Origin: Pedosphaera sp. | GTDB lineage: Bacteria > Verrucomicrobiota > Verrucomicrobiia > Limisphaerales > AAA164-E04 | Assembly: GCA_002690655.1 (NCBI GenBank) | Contig: NZFL01000013.1 | Coordinates: forward strand, 56,203 to 120,202 | Length of the DNA: 64,000 nucleotides | Direction: 5' to 3' | Shown here: positions 33,269-42,647 of the stretch, piece by piece | Position numbering within the stretch: the stretch's first letter is position 1 | How the letters are laid out: each line of letters starts with the position of its first letter | Translations under genes and position numbers: made by a program | The notes under the pieces: generated by a model | Database searches by the model: none | Told to the model about the DNA's origin: nothing | The model's input: the letters and a program-made list of their open reading frames with translations, nothing else

Positions 33269-33372
33269 GGGTGCATGTTAATCGAGAAAAAATACAACAA
33301 ACCAGAAAAAACGGGAATCATGACATGGATTCCAAGCTAGACTTTTTTGATCCAATTTGCTTGGATTGTAAC

Positions 33373-35352
33373 ATGTTATACCACTCCCGATGGCTCCCCT
33401 GCTGGTCCCACAGAATCTCAATACAAAGAAAACTAAAAAACGCCAGATCACTTATTGGCTCAGCAGCAGCTTGTACAAGCATCTGCGCCGGCATGGCACT
33501 TTCAGCGCAGGACCAGTCTCCGGAACATGTTTATGCCATGGAAAGATTGATGGCCCGCAAGGATTACCAGTTGAAACAGGCAGAAACGATGTCGGTTTAT
33601 CATGGATTTGAGTTCTCCGACGGCATCAGTGAGAGTGGAATTCGGTTCTCGCATCATATTGTCGATGACGCTGGAGTTTCCTACAAAGCGGCTCACTACG
33701 ACCACGGCAACGCAGTGGCCATAGCAGATATCGATGGAGATAATCTGCCGGACATCTATTGGACGACTCAAATGGGGTATAACCACCTCTGGAGAAACTT
33801 GGGGAACGGTAAGTTCGAGGACATTACACGAAAAGCGGGAGTTGGTTTGGTAAATCGTGTTTCGGTTGGAGCCTCATTTGGGGATGTGGATAATGACGGC
33901 GATCAGGACTTATTTGTGACCACTGTCCGTCGTGGTAACCATTTATTTCAGAATGAGGGAGATGGAGTCTTCAAAGATGTTACGGAGGCCTCCGGATTGA
34001 CATACGAGGGACATTCCTCAGGGGCCGTGTTCTGGGACTACAACAACGACGGAATCCTGGATCTGTTTTTGACCAATGTAGGGCAATATACCAAGGAAAG
34101 TCAGGGACGAGGCGGATACTACGAGGCCTATCCGGATGCGTTTGCCGGTCACCTTTTTCCCAAAAGAACAGAATACAGCATTCTTTATCGAGGGCTTGGT
34201 AATGGAGGATTCAAAGACGTTACTCAGGAAACAGGTCTCAGGGATGGCAGTTGGAGTGGAGATTGCTCCTTCGCCGATGTCAATCAGGATGGGTTCATGG
34301 ATCTCTACATTGTCAACATGCAAGGTGATGATCATTTTTATGAAAATCAGCAAGGAAAAACCTTTGTTGAGAAAACAGATCAGTACTTCCCTAAAACATC
34401 ATGGGGTGCCATGGGCGTTAAATTCTTTGATGCCAATCTTGATGGCCGACTTGATTTGTATATCACCGACATGCATTCAGACATGACTCAAGGGCAAACC
34501 ATGCAAGCACTTCGTTTCGATCCGCGTTTGGAAAAAGCGAAAAGTGAAGCCTTTTGTTCGGTACAATGGACGGAGGAGTATCTTCAAGGTGCAGGCAACA
34601 ATATCTTCGGCAATGCACTGTATCTAAGTCAAACAAATGGAGATTACAGGGAATCCTCGGATCGATTTCATGCGGAAACATATTGGCCATGGGGCTTCAG
34701 TGTCGGGGATTTAAATGCCGACGGATCTGAGGATGTATTTGTAAGCGGTGGTATGGGGTATCCTTTTCGTTATGGGATAAACAGTCTGTTGCTTAATCAG
34801 GACGGTAAACGCTTTTTTGACAGTGAATTCCTGCTCGGTGTTGAACCCCGCGGAGACGGTCGCACAGAGAAAGTCTGGTTTACGCTGGATTGTGATGGTA
34901 AGGATAAAAACCACTCGGAATGCAAGGATCATACGGGTCGCAAGAAGGTTCTGGGCACCTTAAGTACAAGATCCTCAGCTATTATTGATCTGGATAACGA
35001 TGGTGACCTCGATATTGTTACTAACGAATTCTACGACCGTCCTCAATTGTTGCTCAGTGACCTGAGTGAGAAGAAAGCCATCAAGTTCCTTAAAATCAAG
35101 TTGACCGGTAAAAGCTCCAATCGCAATGGAATTGGAGCTTTAGTCACCGTATCGATCAAAGGTAAAAAATATCTCCAATTGAATGACGGTAAATCCGGTT
35201 ATTTGGCCCAAAGTTCGATGCCGCTTTATTTCGGTCTGGGGGAGGCCGATTCAGCTGATTCCATCAAGGTGCTTTGGCCATCTGGATCGGAACAAGTCTT
35301 GAACTCCAATTTGGAAGCCAATCAAACGCTTCATATTACCGAGCCCCAATAA
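33373..35352 (+). CDS. Exported FG-GAP protein with C-terminal ASPIC/UnbV domain
   Basis: A protein of about 659 residues if started at ATG 33373. The open frame reaches 33271, but that would put it 2 bases from the divergent gene's start, leaving no promoter space. A hydrophobic stretch near SLIGSAAACTSICAGMAL ending LSAQ suggests a secretion signal about 40 residues in, so the true start could be later still. FG-GAP calcium loops recur (DIDGDNLPDIYW, DVDNDGDQDLFV, DYNNDGILDLFL, DVNQDGFMDLYI, DANLDGRLDLYI, DLDNDGDLDIVT). The C-terminal UnbV domain has KLTGKSSNRNGIGALVTV, YLAQSSMPLYFGLG and IKVLWPSGS. It is probably a surface or periplasmic binding protein, partly homologous to its divergent neighbour. 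A strong terminator follows. Confidence 0.82.
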   Translation: MLYHSRWLPCWSHRISIQRKLKNARSLIGSAAACTSICAGMALSAQDQSPEHVYAMERLMARKDYQLKQAETMSVYHGFEFSDGISESGIRFSHHIVDDAGVSYKAAHYDHGNAVAIADIDGDNLPDIYWTTQMGYNHLWRNLGNGKFEDITRKAGVGLVNRVSVGASFGDVDNDGDQDLFVTTVRRGNHLFQNEGDGVFKDVTEASGLTYEGHSSGAVFWDYNNDGILDLFLTNVGQYTKESQGRGGYYEAYPDAFAGHLFPKRTEYSILYRGLGNGGFKDVTQETGLRDGSWSGDCSFADVNQDGFMDLYIVNMQGDDHFYENQQGKTFVEKTDQYFPKTSWGAMGVKFFDANLDGRLDLYITDMHSDMTQGQTMQALRFDPRLEKAKSEAFCSVQWTEEYLQGAGNNIFGNALYLSQTNGDYRESSDRFHAETYWPWGFSVGDLNADGSEDVFVSGGMGYPFRYGINSLLLNQDGKRFFDSEFLLGVEPRGDGRTEKVWFTLDCDGKDKNHSECKDHTGRKKVLGTLSTRSSAIIDLDNDGDLDIVTNEFYDRPQLLLSDLSEKKAIKFLKIKLTGKSSNRNGIGALVTVSIKGKKYLQLNDGKSGYLAQSSMPLYFGLGEADSADSIKVLWPSGSEQVLNSNLEANQTLHITEPQ

Positions 35353-35353
35353 A

Positions 35354-35381
35354 AAAGGGCCGCCTCTAGAGGCGGCCCTTT
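35354..35381. terminator. Bidirectional Rho-independent terminator
   Basis: AAAGGGCCGCC (35354-35364) and GGCGGCCCTTT (35371-35381) form a perfect 11-bp stem around TCTAGA, with A-tract and T-rich flanks. It lies between convergent genes ending at 35352 and 35401 and can serve both strands. Confidence 0.92.
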
Positions 35382-35400
35382 GCGGTTTTAAGTAATCGAT

Positions 35401-38400
35401 TTACTCAGCGATGAAGAATCGAGCTCCATCTTCAATAGGAATGCTGGAATTTGGCGGGACCGCTCCGGCAACAGGTGTAAACGGACCTGTTACAGAAGTT
35501 GCCTCCAATAGCTGGTTTCCTGTCCATTCAATAACAAGGTTTCCTTCCTGAATGGTGAATCCGGTTATATTACCTTGCTCAACGAATGGTACTGACCCGC
35601 CCGAGATAAGAGCGTTGTCAAAATTACCAGTGGTTTGGTTGCCCAGAGGTTCTCCCGTTTCTGGATCAGCAGGGCCGACTTCATCAGCATAAGAACCAAA
35701 CCCTAAGGTAATTCCCTCCGAGTAAGGGAATTCGACTTCTATTCCAAAAACATCGTCCAGGAACAGTTTTGCCGTTGATCCGTTCAATACCAACTTCATG
35801 CGATGATCACCTCGATTGTCGAAGGATCCTCCATCAAAGGCTGGAATATTGATTCCGTTACCGATTTCTTCATTATCATCCGCACCAGGTCGGCGATTAT
35901 AGCGCCAGCCGAAGTTGCGGGCATCATGTGTGGTATGATCGACGAAGAAGACATGATCACCATTCGCGTTCATTGCCCACATGCCCGTGCGACTTTCGGA
36001 GCCAACACCGGATGCCAGAACAAAATCGACCATCTTGCGGTCCAGTTCGAATGTCAGTGGCTCTGTTTGTGATGCTGAATAGGTATCAACCGTCAGAAGC
36101 GCCATACCTGGCCATGCTGGCGTTTCAGCCTCCACGTGAATGACTACTTCTCCGTTTTGAATCTCGATGAAAGATTGCGGAGCTGGTTTCAAGGTACCAG
36201 ATTCGTTCAATGGAGTTTCATCGACGCGCCATTTTGCAGTATCCACACTATCGCCGGAAAAGTCATCCGTAAGGAAGACTTCAGGAATGGAAATGACTTC
36301 AACTGAGATGGAGCCAGCAACGCACACATCGGCATCCGTCGATACTGAAAACTCTGCGGCACCCAGTCCGGTTGGAATCGCCGTGAACGTCTGACTGTTT
36401 GAGCTTCCCGATGGGAAAGTCAGGGTAATGGATCCATTGCTTCCCCCGGCTGGAATGGCAACATCCGGATTGTTGCTTTTTATGGTGACCGAAATATCGG
36501 CAGCGTCATTTGCCAGGCGTGGAACAGTGACCGTTATTTCCTGACTCTCGGCCCGAGTTATGAGAACACTGGATGGACTTCCTTCCACGCAAGGTAATAC
36601 ATTTTCAATCGAAAGATTGTCAAACTCGCCTGAAACATCTTCGTCCATGAACTGAGCATAAGCCCCTAATTCCACAAAAATGCCTGCGCTGAGTTCGAAT
36701 GGGAATGAACCACCGGAGACACCATCGAGGAAGACCTCGACGCTGCTTCCATTGGCAACCAGTTTCATGGTGTGCTTACCAAGATCTTCCATTGGGCCGA
36801 ACCCTGTAATAACGGCACCTCCACCGCCAGGGGATCCAGGGTTCACGTTAACCCGCCAAAAGGCATCATCGTCCACCTCGACTTGTTGCGAGAAGAAGAC
36901 GAAACGTGTCCGATCCGCATTGGTCAGGAACACTCCGGTTCGTCCAGCTTCTCCAAATTGATCCATGGCCACTCGGTCGACTTCGACCACGAGGTTGAGA
37001 TCTTCGGTTGCCAGGTAGCTGTTCTTTGTCTTCAGAGAGGCTCCGGGCCAGGTATCTCCATCGGCAAATCCTGAAATTTCCAGTTGGCCGTTATTTTGCT
37101 CCACAGTGAAATCTCCCAGTCCGTTTCCGAATCCTTCTTCAGAAATTTCAAATAAAGAGCTATTGATGGAATTGCCTGCGAAGGCTTCAGTCAGCAAAAC
37201 ACCAGGATCTGAAATCACAGCGACATCCAGTTTGTTGCCTGCAGCAATATCGCTACTGGTAAGGCTGAATTGCGTTCCTCCCAGATCTTGTCCTACTATC
37301 TGGAAAGTGATCGTGTTAGGGCCACCTGCGGCAAACGTTAAGTTAAGGCTTCCATTACTGCCACCTTGAGGGATCGCGATAGATGGATCATCGCTGATCA
37401 CTTTCACGCTGATGGATTTTTGAGAATTCAAGCCTTGAGGAATTCTTACCGTCACCGGTTGGCTTGTCTGTCCCTTGCGAACACCGATACCAGAAGGTGA
37501 GAAGGTGGCACCTCCCTCACTCTCAATGATCAGATTATCCCAAGTGGTATCAGCTGTATCATCATTGGCCCTTGCAAACGCTCCAAAGTGAAAAATAACA
37601 GGTGAAAACGGAAAGCTCACTTCAGCGCCTTCAATCCCATCGAGGATCAACTTCACTGTCGAACCATTTGCTTCCATTGTCATGGTATGCAAACCGCCGT
37701 CATCGAATGCCTCTCCATCAAACGCGGCCATGTTGTTACCTCCGCCTGTAGGCACGTCTCCATCCTGACCAATTTTTCGATTGTAACGCCAGCCGCCTTC
37801 ACCACGAACATCTGCGAAAAGGACATAATTGGTCTCTGTTTCGTCATAGATCCAAACAGCACTCCTCGAGGCAGATCCCAGGCCGGCCTCTGCGACACGG
37901 TCAATGGATAGTGTGATTGTTTCTGAATCTGAAGGCTCAAAAGGTTGCGTAACCCGAAGTGTTCCACCTGACCACCACTGTTGAGTGGTGGTTCCTACAA
38001 ATCGCATCACACCGTCGCCCGCTTCTCCATGAATATCACCCACGCCGCCCTCAAAGAATGGGGTGGCTTGCTCATAGCGCGCAGAGTCAATGGTATCCGA
38101 GGCAAAATCATCCGAGAATACCACATTGCTCTGTTGAGGAACTGCCTCAACTTTCAAGTTGTCCCACGCGGTGTCTGCCGTGTCGTCATTGGCTCGTGCG
38201 AAAGATCCAAAGTGAAAGACAACGGGCGAAAATGGGAAAGCTACCTCTGCTCCCACCACTCCATCAAGAAGCAATTGTACCGTTGAACCATTTGCTACCA
38301 TCGACATGTTATGCAGGCCTCCATCATCAAATGCCTCCCCATCGAAAGAAGCCATATTGTTTCCGCCTCCTGTAGGCACATCTCCATCCTGACCTATTTT

Positions 38401-39513
38401 ACGATTGTAACGCCAGCCGCCCTCGCCGCGAACATCGGCAAACAATACATAATTGCTCTCTGATTCATCGAAGATCCAGAGCGCGCTGCGTGAAGCGCTT
38501 CCTTGACCAGCTTCCTCGACACGATCAATGGATAAAGTCACAGGTGAGTCAGCTGTTGCGTTGAAACTATCCTTCAGGCGCAGTGTGCCGCCTGACCACC
38601 ATTGCTGAGTGGTTTCTCCTACAAATCGCATCATGCCTCCGTCAGCTTCGGCATGGATGTTACCCTCACCACCCTCAAAGAATGGCTCTGCAGCTTCAAA
38701 TTTTGCGGGGTCGATTGTATCCGATGAAAAATCGTCTTCAAATACCACGGCAGTGCTTAAGACCGTGGATATTTTCAGATTATCCCAAGTCGTATCCGCC
38801 GTATCGTCGTTGGCTCGCGCGTATGATCCAAATTGAAAGACCACATTGTTGAATGGAAAAGGCACTTCAGCGCCAACTTGGCCGTCCAGAATGAGCTGCA
38901 CGGTCGAGCCATTTGCAACAATGCTCATTTCATGCAGACCACCATCATCGAATGCCTCCCCATCGAAAGAAGCCATGTTGTTTCCCCCTCCTGTGGGGAC
39001 ATCGCCATCTTGACCAATTTTGCGATTGTAACGCCAGCCACCTTCTCCTCGAACATCGGCAAAGAGAACGTAGTTGTTTTCCGTTTCGTCATGGATCCAG
39101 AGCGCACTTCGAGAAGCCGATCCCTGACCATTTTCTGCGACACGGTCGACGGTCAGTGTTACAGGTGCATCCTGAGATGCAGCATATGTCTCATTGACCT
39201 TCAAAGTTCCACCCGACCACCATTGTTGGGTGGTCTCTCCGACAAAGCGCATGACGCCCTCACCGGCCTCTGCGTGAATATCACCTTCGCCACCCTCAAA
39301 AAAAGGCGCATTAGATGTGTATTTTGATGGATCAATCGTATCCGATGAAAAGTCATCCTCGAAAACAACGCTTGATACCTGTGCATTGGCAATATTTATT
39401 GCCGCGAGCGAGACTGCTAAGAGAAAACAAAGATGAATCAATGCAGTCCAGTCTCGAACCCTTTTCAAACCATGAGGAGCATGGTGAATGGGATGGGTGT
39501 TCTTATTTTTCAT
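35401..39513 (-). CDS. Large exported protein with five LamG-like repeat modules
   Basis: A 1370-residue protein with a long basic N-region and signal peptide ending IANAQ (about residue 45). Three near-identical modules of about 207 residues follow (49-248, 256-455, 464-665), each with DDFSSDTID, FFEGG, MRFVGETTQQWWSGG, FADVRGEGGWRYNRKIGQDG and ARANDDTADT. Two diverged modules of the same kind come later (about 770-965 and 1085-1300), separated by calx-beta-like or Ig-like linkers that each contain SDDPSIAIP- or SNNPDVAIP-type sequence. The modules resemble concanavalin/LamG-type sugar-binding folds. Predicted role: extracellular polysaccharide binding or adhesion. The near identity of modules 1-3 suggests recent internal duplication. 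The function is not established. Confidence 0.8.
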   Translation of the reverse strand: MKNKNTHPIHHAPHGLKRVRDWTALIHLCFLLAVSLAAINIANAQVSSVVFEDDFSSDTIDPSKYTSNAPFFEGGEGDIHAEAGEGVMRFVGETTQQWWSGGTLKVNETYAASQDAPVTLTVDRVAENGQGSASRSALWIHDETENNYVLFADVRGEGGWRYNRKIGQDGDVPTGGGNNMASFDGEAFDDGGLHEMSIVANGSTVQLILDGQVGAEVPFPFNNVVFQFGSYARANDDTADTTWDNLKISTVLSTAVVFEDDFSSDTIDPAKFEAAEPFFEGGEGNIHAEADGGMMRFVGETTQQWWSGGTLRLKDSFNATADSPVTLSIDRVEEAGQGSASRSALWIFDESESNYVLFADVRGEGGWRYNRKIGQDGDVPTGGGNNMASFDGEAFDDGGLHNMSMVANGSTVQLLLDGVVGAEVAFPFSPVVFHFGSFARANDDTADTAWDNLKVEAVPQQSNVVFSDDFASDTIDSARYEQATPFFEGGVGDIHGEAGDGVMRFVGTTTQQWWSGGTLRVTQPFEPSDSETITLSIDRVAEAGLGSASRSAVWIYDETETNYVLFADVRGEGGWRYNRKIGQDGDVPTGGGNNMAAFDGEAFDDGGLHTMTMEANGSTVKLILDGIEGAEVSFPFSPVIFHFGAFARANDDTADTTWDNLIIESEGGATFSPSGIGVRKGQTSQPVTVRIPQGLNSQKSISVKVISDDPSIAIPQGGSNGSLNLTFAAGGPNTITFQIVGQDLGGTQFSLTSSDIAAGNKLDVAVISDPGVLLTEAFAGNSINSSLFEISEEGFGNGLGDFTVEQNNGQLEISGFADGDTWPGASLKTKNSYLATEDLNLVVEVDRVAMDQFGEAGRTGVFLTNADRTRFVFFSQQVEVDDDAFWRVNVNPGSPGGGGAVITGFGPMEDLGKHTMKLVANGSSVEVFLDGVSGGSFPFELSAGIFVELGAYAQFMDEDVSGEFDNLSIENVLPCVEGSPSSVLITRAESQEITVTVPRLANDAADISVTIKSNNPDVAIPAGGSNGSITLTFPSGSSNSQTFTAIPTGLGAAEFSVSTDADVCVAGSISVEVISIPEVFLTDDFSGDSVDTAKWRVDETPLNESGTLKPAPQSFIEIQNGEVVIHVEAETPAWPGMALLTVDTYSASQTEPLTFELDRKMVDFVLASGVGSESRTGMWAMNANGDHVFFVDHTTHDARNFGWRYNRRPGADDNEEIGNGINIPAFDGGSFDNRGDHRMKLVLNGSTAKLFLDDVFGIEVEFPYSEGITLGFGSYADEVGPADPETGEPLGNQTTGNFDNALISGGSVPFVEQGNITGFTIQEGNLVIEWTGNQLLEATSVTGPFTPVAGAVPPNSSIPIEDGARFFIAE
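37519..39369 (-). repeat. Three tandem ~620-bp direct repeats inside the exported protein gene
   Basis: Units at about 39369-38770, 38748-38149 and 38124-37519 (minus strand) share long identical stretches at the DNA level. Examples are the segments encoding GGWRYNRKIGQDGDVPTGG and ARANDDTADT. Spacing is about 620 bases. They are the DNA counterpart of protein modules 1-3 and would allow recombination to change module number. Confidence 0.85.
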
Positions 39514-39815
39514 ACTATATCTGTGTTAGTTCAGCTATTGATGAGTACAGTTCGCCCCCGAATCTCGTAATGCATGAGCAATTTCAATTACCAATGCAGT
39601 TGCCACTACTACTGATGTAGTTGCAAAAATTTCAGGGGTTTGTGAACCTTATTAGTGACTAATGAAGAATGTCAAATTTTTTTAAGGGTTAAAAAGGGGG
39701 TAGGCATTCAATACGTGCACAATGACTTGTGACTGACGACGCACGATAGCATGTAATTTTATAGAGTAATACTACTTGCAGCTAGTGCCAAAGCGAAGGA
39801 TGGGCTTGTCCTTAT
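39514..39815. other. Intergenic region, probable promoter of the repeat protein
   Basis: About 300 bases between two minus-strand genes. It contains a short imperfect hairpin around 39599-39624 (GTTGCCACTAC / GTAGTTGC). It is AT-rich near the start codon at 39513. No clear -35/-10 pair, RNA gene or open frame was recognised. Confidence 0.35.
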
Positions 39816-40547
39816 TCAGGGAAGTATCAGATTCGGGTTTACCTTGAAGTCGAGAATAATCCCATTGGTCTGGGATTGCTTGAAACTAGCAACATGAGCA
39901 TCCATGAAAAGAGTCATTGCTCCGCCATTTGGATAACGTTCGCCGTGCCGGTAGCCAAGATTATTGGTAGAAAGGTTGATAATGGGGGGATGGTTGCGCA
40001 CATAAGCAAGATCGGACACCAACAGAGTTTGGGTTGGTTGGCGCACACTCCCCAGCTTGGCAGTGTCGGCTGAAGGAAACTTGCCCCTTGCATTAGGGAA
40101 ATTTTTGGACGTGTACTGATTCATTCCATAACTTATTTTCCACGGATTGCCTCCTTTGAGGGGCTCCTTGAGACGAATGGGGCATTGTGAAACACCGTTG
40201 GTAAAGTTTTGGCCCTGTTGCGCAGCATCGAACTTGGAGCGTCCATAATAGCTAAACAACAATGCTTCGAAATTATTGATATTTGCGTCGTGGATGTAAG
40301 AGTTTGGACCCTCACCCCATGCGTATGGTAGTTTGCCATCATTATCGTCCACATACATGAAGATGGCGAATCCCATTTGTTTCAGATTGCTTCTGCAAAG
40401 AGTTGAATTCGCTTTATCCTTCGCCTTGCTCAAGGCTGGTAGAAGCATGCCTGCAAGGATCGCTATAATGGCAATAACTACCAGTAGCTCGATCAGTGTA
40501 AACGCATAAGTCGATACCCTTTGCTTGGGAATGAAAAAAGTGGACAT
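39816..40547 (-). CDS. Prepilin-like protein with Ala at the cleavage site
   Basis: A 243-residue protein from ATG 40547, the Met just before the class III leader; the open frame runs on to 40709 without a plausible start. The leader [15 protein letters not shown] is followed by [18 protein letters not shown] and LLPALSKAK. The residue before the cleavage point is Ala instead of the almost invariant Gly, so processing may be slow or need confirmation. The rest follows the PVC pilin-like family, with [20 protein letters not shown] and a C-terminal [11 protein letters not shown] in place of H-X9-DG. It lies upstream of the giant lectin-like repeat gene on the same strand. It probably belongs to a type II secretion-like pseudopilus. 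Confidence 0.85.
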   Translation of the reverse strand: MSTFFIPKQRVSTYAFTLIELLVVIAIIAILAGMLLPALSKAKDKANSTLCRSNLKQMGFAIFMYVDDNDGKLPYAWGEGPNSYIHDANINNFEALLFSYYGRSKFDAAQQGQNFTNGVSQCPIRLKEPLKGGNPWKISYGMNQYTSKNFPNARGKFPSADTAKLGSVRQPTQTLLVSDLAYVRNHPPIINLSTNNLGYRHGERYPNGGAMTLFMDAHVASFKQSQTNGIILDFKVNPNLILP

Positions 40548-41042
40548 GTATCCGCTATAGCGATGGCAAAGCGGGGTGTAAAGTAGAAAATACCTCCATG
40601 AGGCCTTTAATTGCTCCTTTGTTTTTAAATGAAAAACGATGCAATGTCTGTTGAAGCATACTCTTCTTGCGGGGTATCCTGCCCCTTCTGCAGGCTTTTT
40701 TTCAGTCAAAGCAGGCCTTGGGGCAGGGGAGCATCAAACCCGAGGTAACAAGGAGAAAACCAGCTTTTACAAATGCTAAGTTTTGATAGGGTTCACAAGA
40801 TTCATGCCAGTTAAGATCGCTTTACTTCCATTTAAGATCTTGTCACCTACTGCGTTCATGGTAGAGAAAAGAATCAGGAAAAGGGTGCGATCCGATCTTT
40901 TGTTAGCCTACAATGCCATCACGCCAAGAGCGGCACTCTTTTCATGAATAGAGGGAGATTCGGGGGAAAGAAAATCCAAATAAAAGCAAGGCTTTCTGTG
41001 CAAATTTTACCATTAAGATTGCAGGCCTATTGGCTCCTCAAT
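40548..41042. other. Intergenic region with orphan terminator-like hairpin
   Basis: About 500 bases without a convincing gene. CCTGC (40678-40682) and GCAGG (40690-40694) followed by CTTTTTTT form a plus-strand terminator-like hairpin with no plus-strand gene before it. A small plus-strand frame at 40944-41156 runs through the terminator below and is not credible. Confidence 0.4.
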
Positions 41043-41045
41043 AAA

Positions 41046-41075
41046 AAAACGCCTCCAGTGAACTGGAGGCGTTTT
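41046..41075 (-). terminator. Rho-independent terminator of the LRR/cytochrome gene
   Basis: AAAACGCCTCCAG pairs with CTGGAGGCGTTTT around a TGAA loop (centre near 41060), flanked by an A-run at 41043-41049. That run gives a U-tract on the minus-strand transcript. It lies about 28 bases beyond the stop codon at 41103. Confidence 0.9.
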
Positions 41076-41102
41076 ATTGAAATGCTGAAATTGCTAGCGA
41101 TC

Positions 41103-42383
41103 TTACTCTGCGCCGCTCGTGATCCAAAGCTTGATCAAGTCAGTTTGTGCTTTTGATAGCAAATCTCCTTTAGGAGGCATGCGGTCATCGTGATCTGCTG
41201 GAAGGATGACGCGCGTATAGAGAGAACTTTCATCAGGTTTACCGCTGACAACGATAGCTTCTCCGTCTGCACCCTTAAGTGTCGCAGCCAGCGAATCCAG
41301 GCGCAGCTTGGCTTTCTGCTTGTCCTCCCCGTGACAGTCCGCACATCTTTCCTTTAAGATCGGTAGGATAAATTCTCCAAAAACACCGCTTTCCTTGGAT
41401 GCCACTTTTGTTTCTTCCACAACTACAACCTCAGCTTCAGCTTTGGCTCCCTTGACGATCCAGTTACGAATTTGAGCGATTTCGTTTTCACTCAAAGGCC
41501 CGTTTTTTGGAGGCATCAGGTCATCATCATCTGCAGGCAAAGTAATTAATTGGAATAAACTACTGCCGATCAAATCCCCTGCTACAACAATTTTGTCATC
41601 GGGTGTGCCTTCCATGACTGCGGCATAGCTATCCAGACGCAGTTTGGATTTCTGTTTTTCCTCCCCATGACACTTGACACAATTTGCCTCGAGAATAGGC
41701 ATGATGTGCGTGGCGAAGTCTGGGTCTTCGACGACCACCAATTCAGTCGGTTCTTCAGTTGCGCTGCTTTCAAGAGCTTCGCGTTGGGTTTTCAAAGCTG
41801 CCAGACGGGCTTTGCTCAAGAGTTCCTTCTCCCATCCCAGGTTAATCTCCAGAGCGTCATTGCCGGATTTCTCCATGGCTACTTGAAAAGATTTTGCCGC
41901 ATCTTCGCTCACCTTTGTCTGCCATAAATAAAGGTTTTTCAGTTTTTTCAACGTTTTCAAAGCATCCATACCGCTCGCGCTTACCTCGGTACCATACAAG
42001 TTGAGATAGACGAGGTTGGACAGCCCTGTAAGATGCTTGAGGCCTGCGTCAGTGATTTTGGTTTTTTCAAGATGCAAACGTTCCAGACTTGAGAGATTGC
42101 TCAGATGGGCAACACCCGCATCCCCGATGCCTGCATTTTTGATATCTAATTCCATGATGCCCGGGATTTCTTTCAAGACTTCGAGATCAGCGTCTGTAAG
42201 AACGCGTCCCTCAAAAGTCTTGGGGGGAATCAATACACGCACGCCCTCGACGTCTTTGGCGATACCCAGCACCTGGCCTCCGTATGATTCAACTGTTGCG
42301 ATGGCAGATTGTTCATCCGCTTGTAACCCGGCAATCCATCCTGTCGCAAGGCATCCGAGTAAAATGACAATTAATTTGTTCAT
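41103..42383 (-). CDS. Exported leucine-rich-repeat protein with two PSCyt1 haem domains
   Basis: A 426-residue protein. It has a signal peptide (MNKLIVILLGCLATGWIAG), leucine-rich repeats at about 60-165 (LTDADLEVLKEIPGIMELDI, LSSLERLHLEKTKITDAGL, LSNLVYLNLYGTEV), a charged linker and two Planctomycete-type cytochrome domains. The haem motifs are CVKCH (235-239) and CADCH (347-351). Each is followed by EKQKSKLRLDS or DKQKAKLRLDS, then PxDESSL- and MPPK-type segments that bring the distal Met. Predicted location is periplasmic, with electron transfer as the role and the LRR as a protein-binding part. The frame extends to 42440, but Met at 42383 starts the signal peptide. It ends in a clear terminator and seems monocistronic. 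Confidence 0.88.
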   Translation of the reverse strand: MNKLIVILLGCLATGWIAGLQADEQSAIATVESYGGQVLGIAKDVEGVRVLIPPKTFEGRVLTDADLEVLKEIPGIMELDIKNAGIGDAGVAHLSNLSSLERLHLEKTKITDAGLKHLTGLSNLVYLNLYGTEVSASGMDALKTLKKLKNLYLWQTKVSEDAAKSFQVAMEKSGNDALEINLGWEKELLSKARLAALKTQREALESSATEEPTELVVVEDPDFATHIMPILEANCVKCHGEEKQKSKLRLDSYAAVMEGTPDDKIVVAGDLIGSSLFQLITLPADDDDLMPPKNGPLSENEIAQIRNWIVKGAKAEAEVVVVEETKVASKESGVFGEFILPILKERCADCHGEDKQKAKLRLDSLAATLKGADGEAIVVSGKPDESSLYTRVILPADHDDRMPPKGDLLSKAQTDLIKLWITSGAE

Positions 42384-42647
42384 ATTCCTAATATTGTGGC
42401 TTGTAGTTTTTATCAAATCGGATTTTTCATTGTCGGTCAAGCCAAGGGTGCACGATCCTACAAGTTGTTTTCCTTAATCGCCAAAAAGGGGCTTTTTTTA
42501 GGTTTACAGTGCCGATTCTCTCATGTCATTGATCAGGAAAATGCTGAAAAGTAGTCTTGAGACCAGTTTTTATTGCGTTTTCTTTGGGTAAGGCTCTTAA
42601 ATCAGGCCATCATAAAGCTGACAATTACGAAATAAACGAGTCATAGG

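Noticed and set aside
38833..39327. 164-residue plus-strand frame in the repeat gene
   Set aside because: It is antisense to the tandem modules; similar antisense frames recur in each repeat, as expected for a shadow.
37519..39369. Possible CRISPR or satellite array
   Set aside because: Repeat units are about 620 bases and encode protein modules in frame; there are no short repeats with unique spacers.
40944..41156. 70-codon plus-strand frame
   Set aside because: It runs through the terminator at 41046-41075 and into the antisense of the LRR/cytochrome gene.
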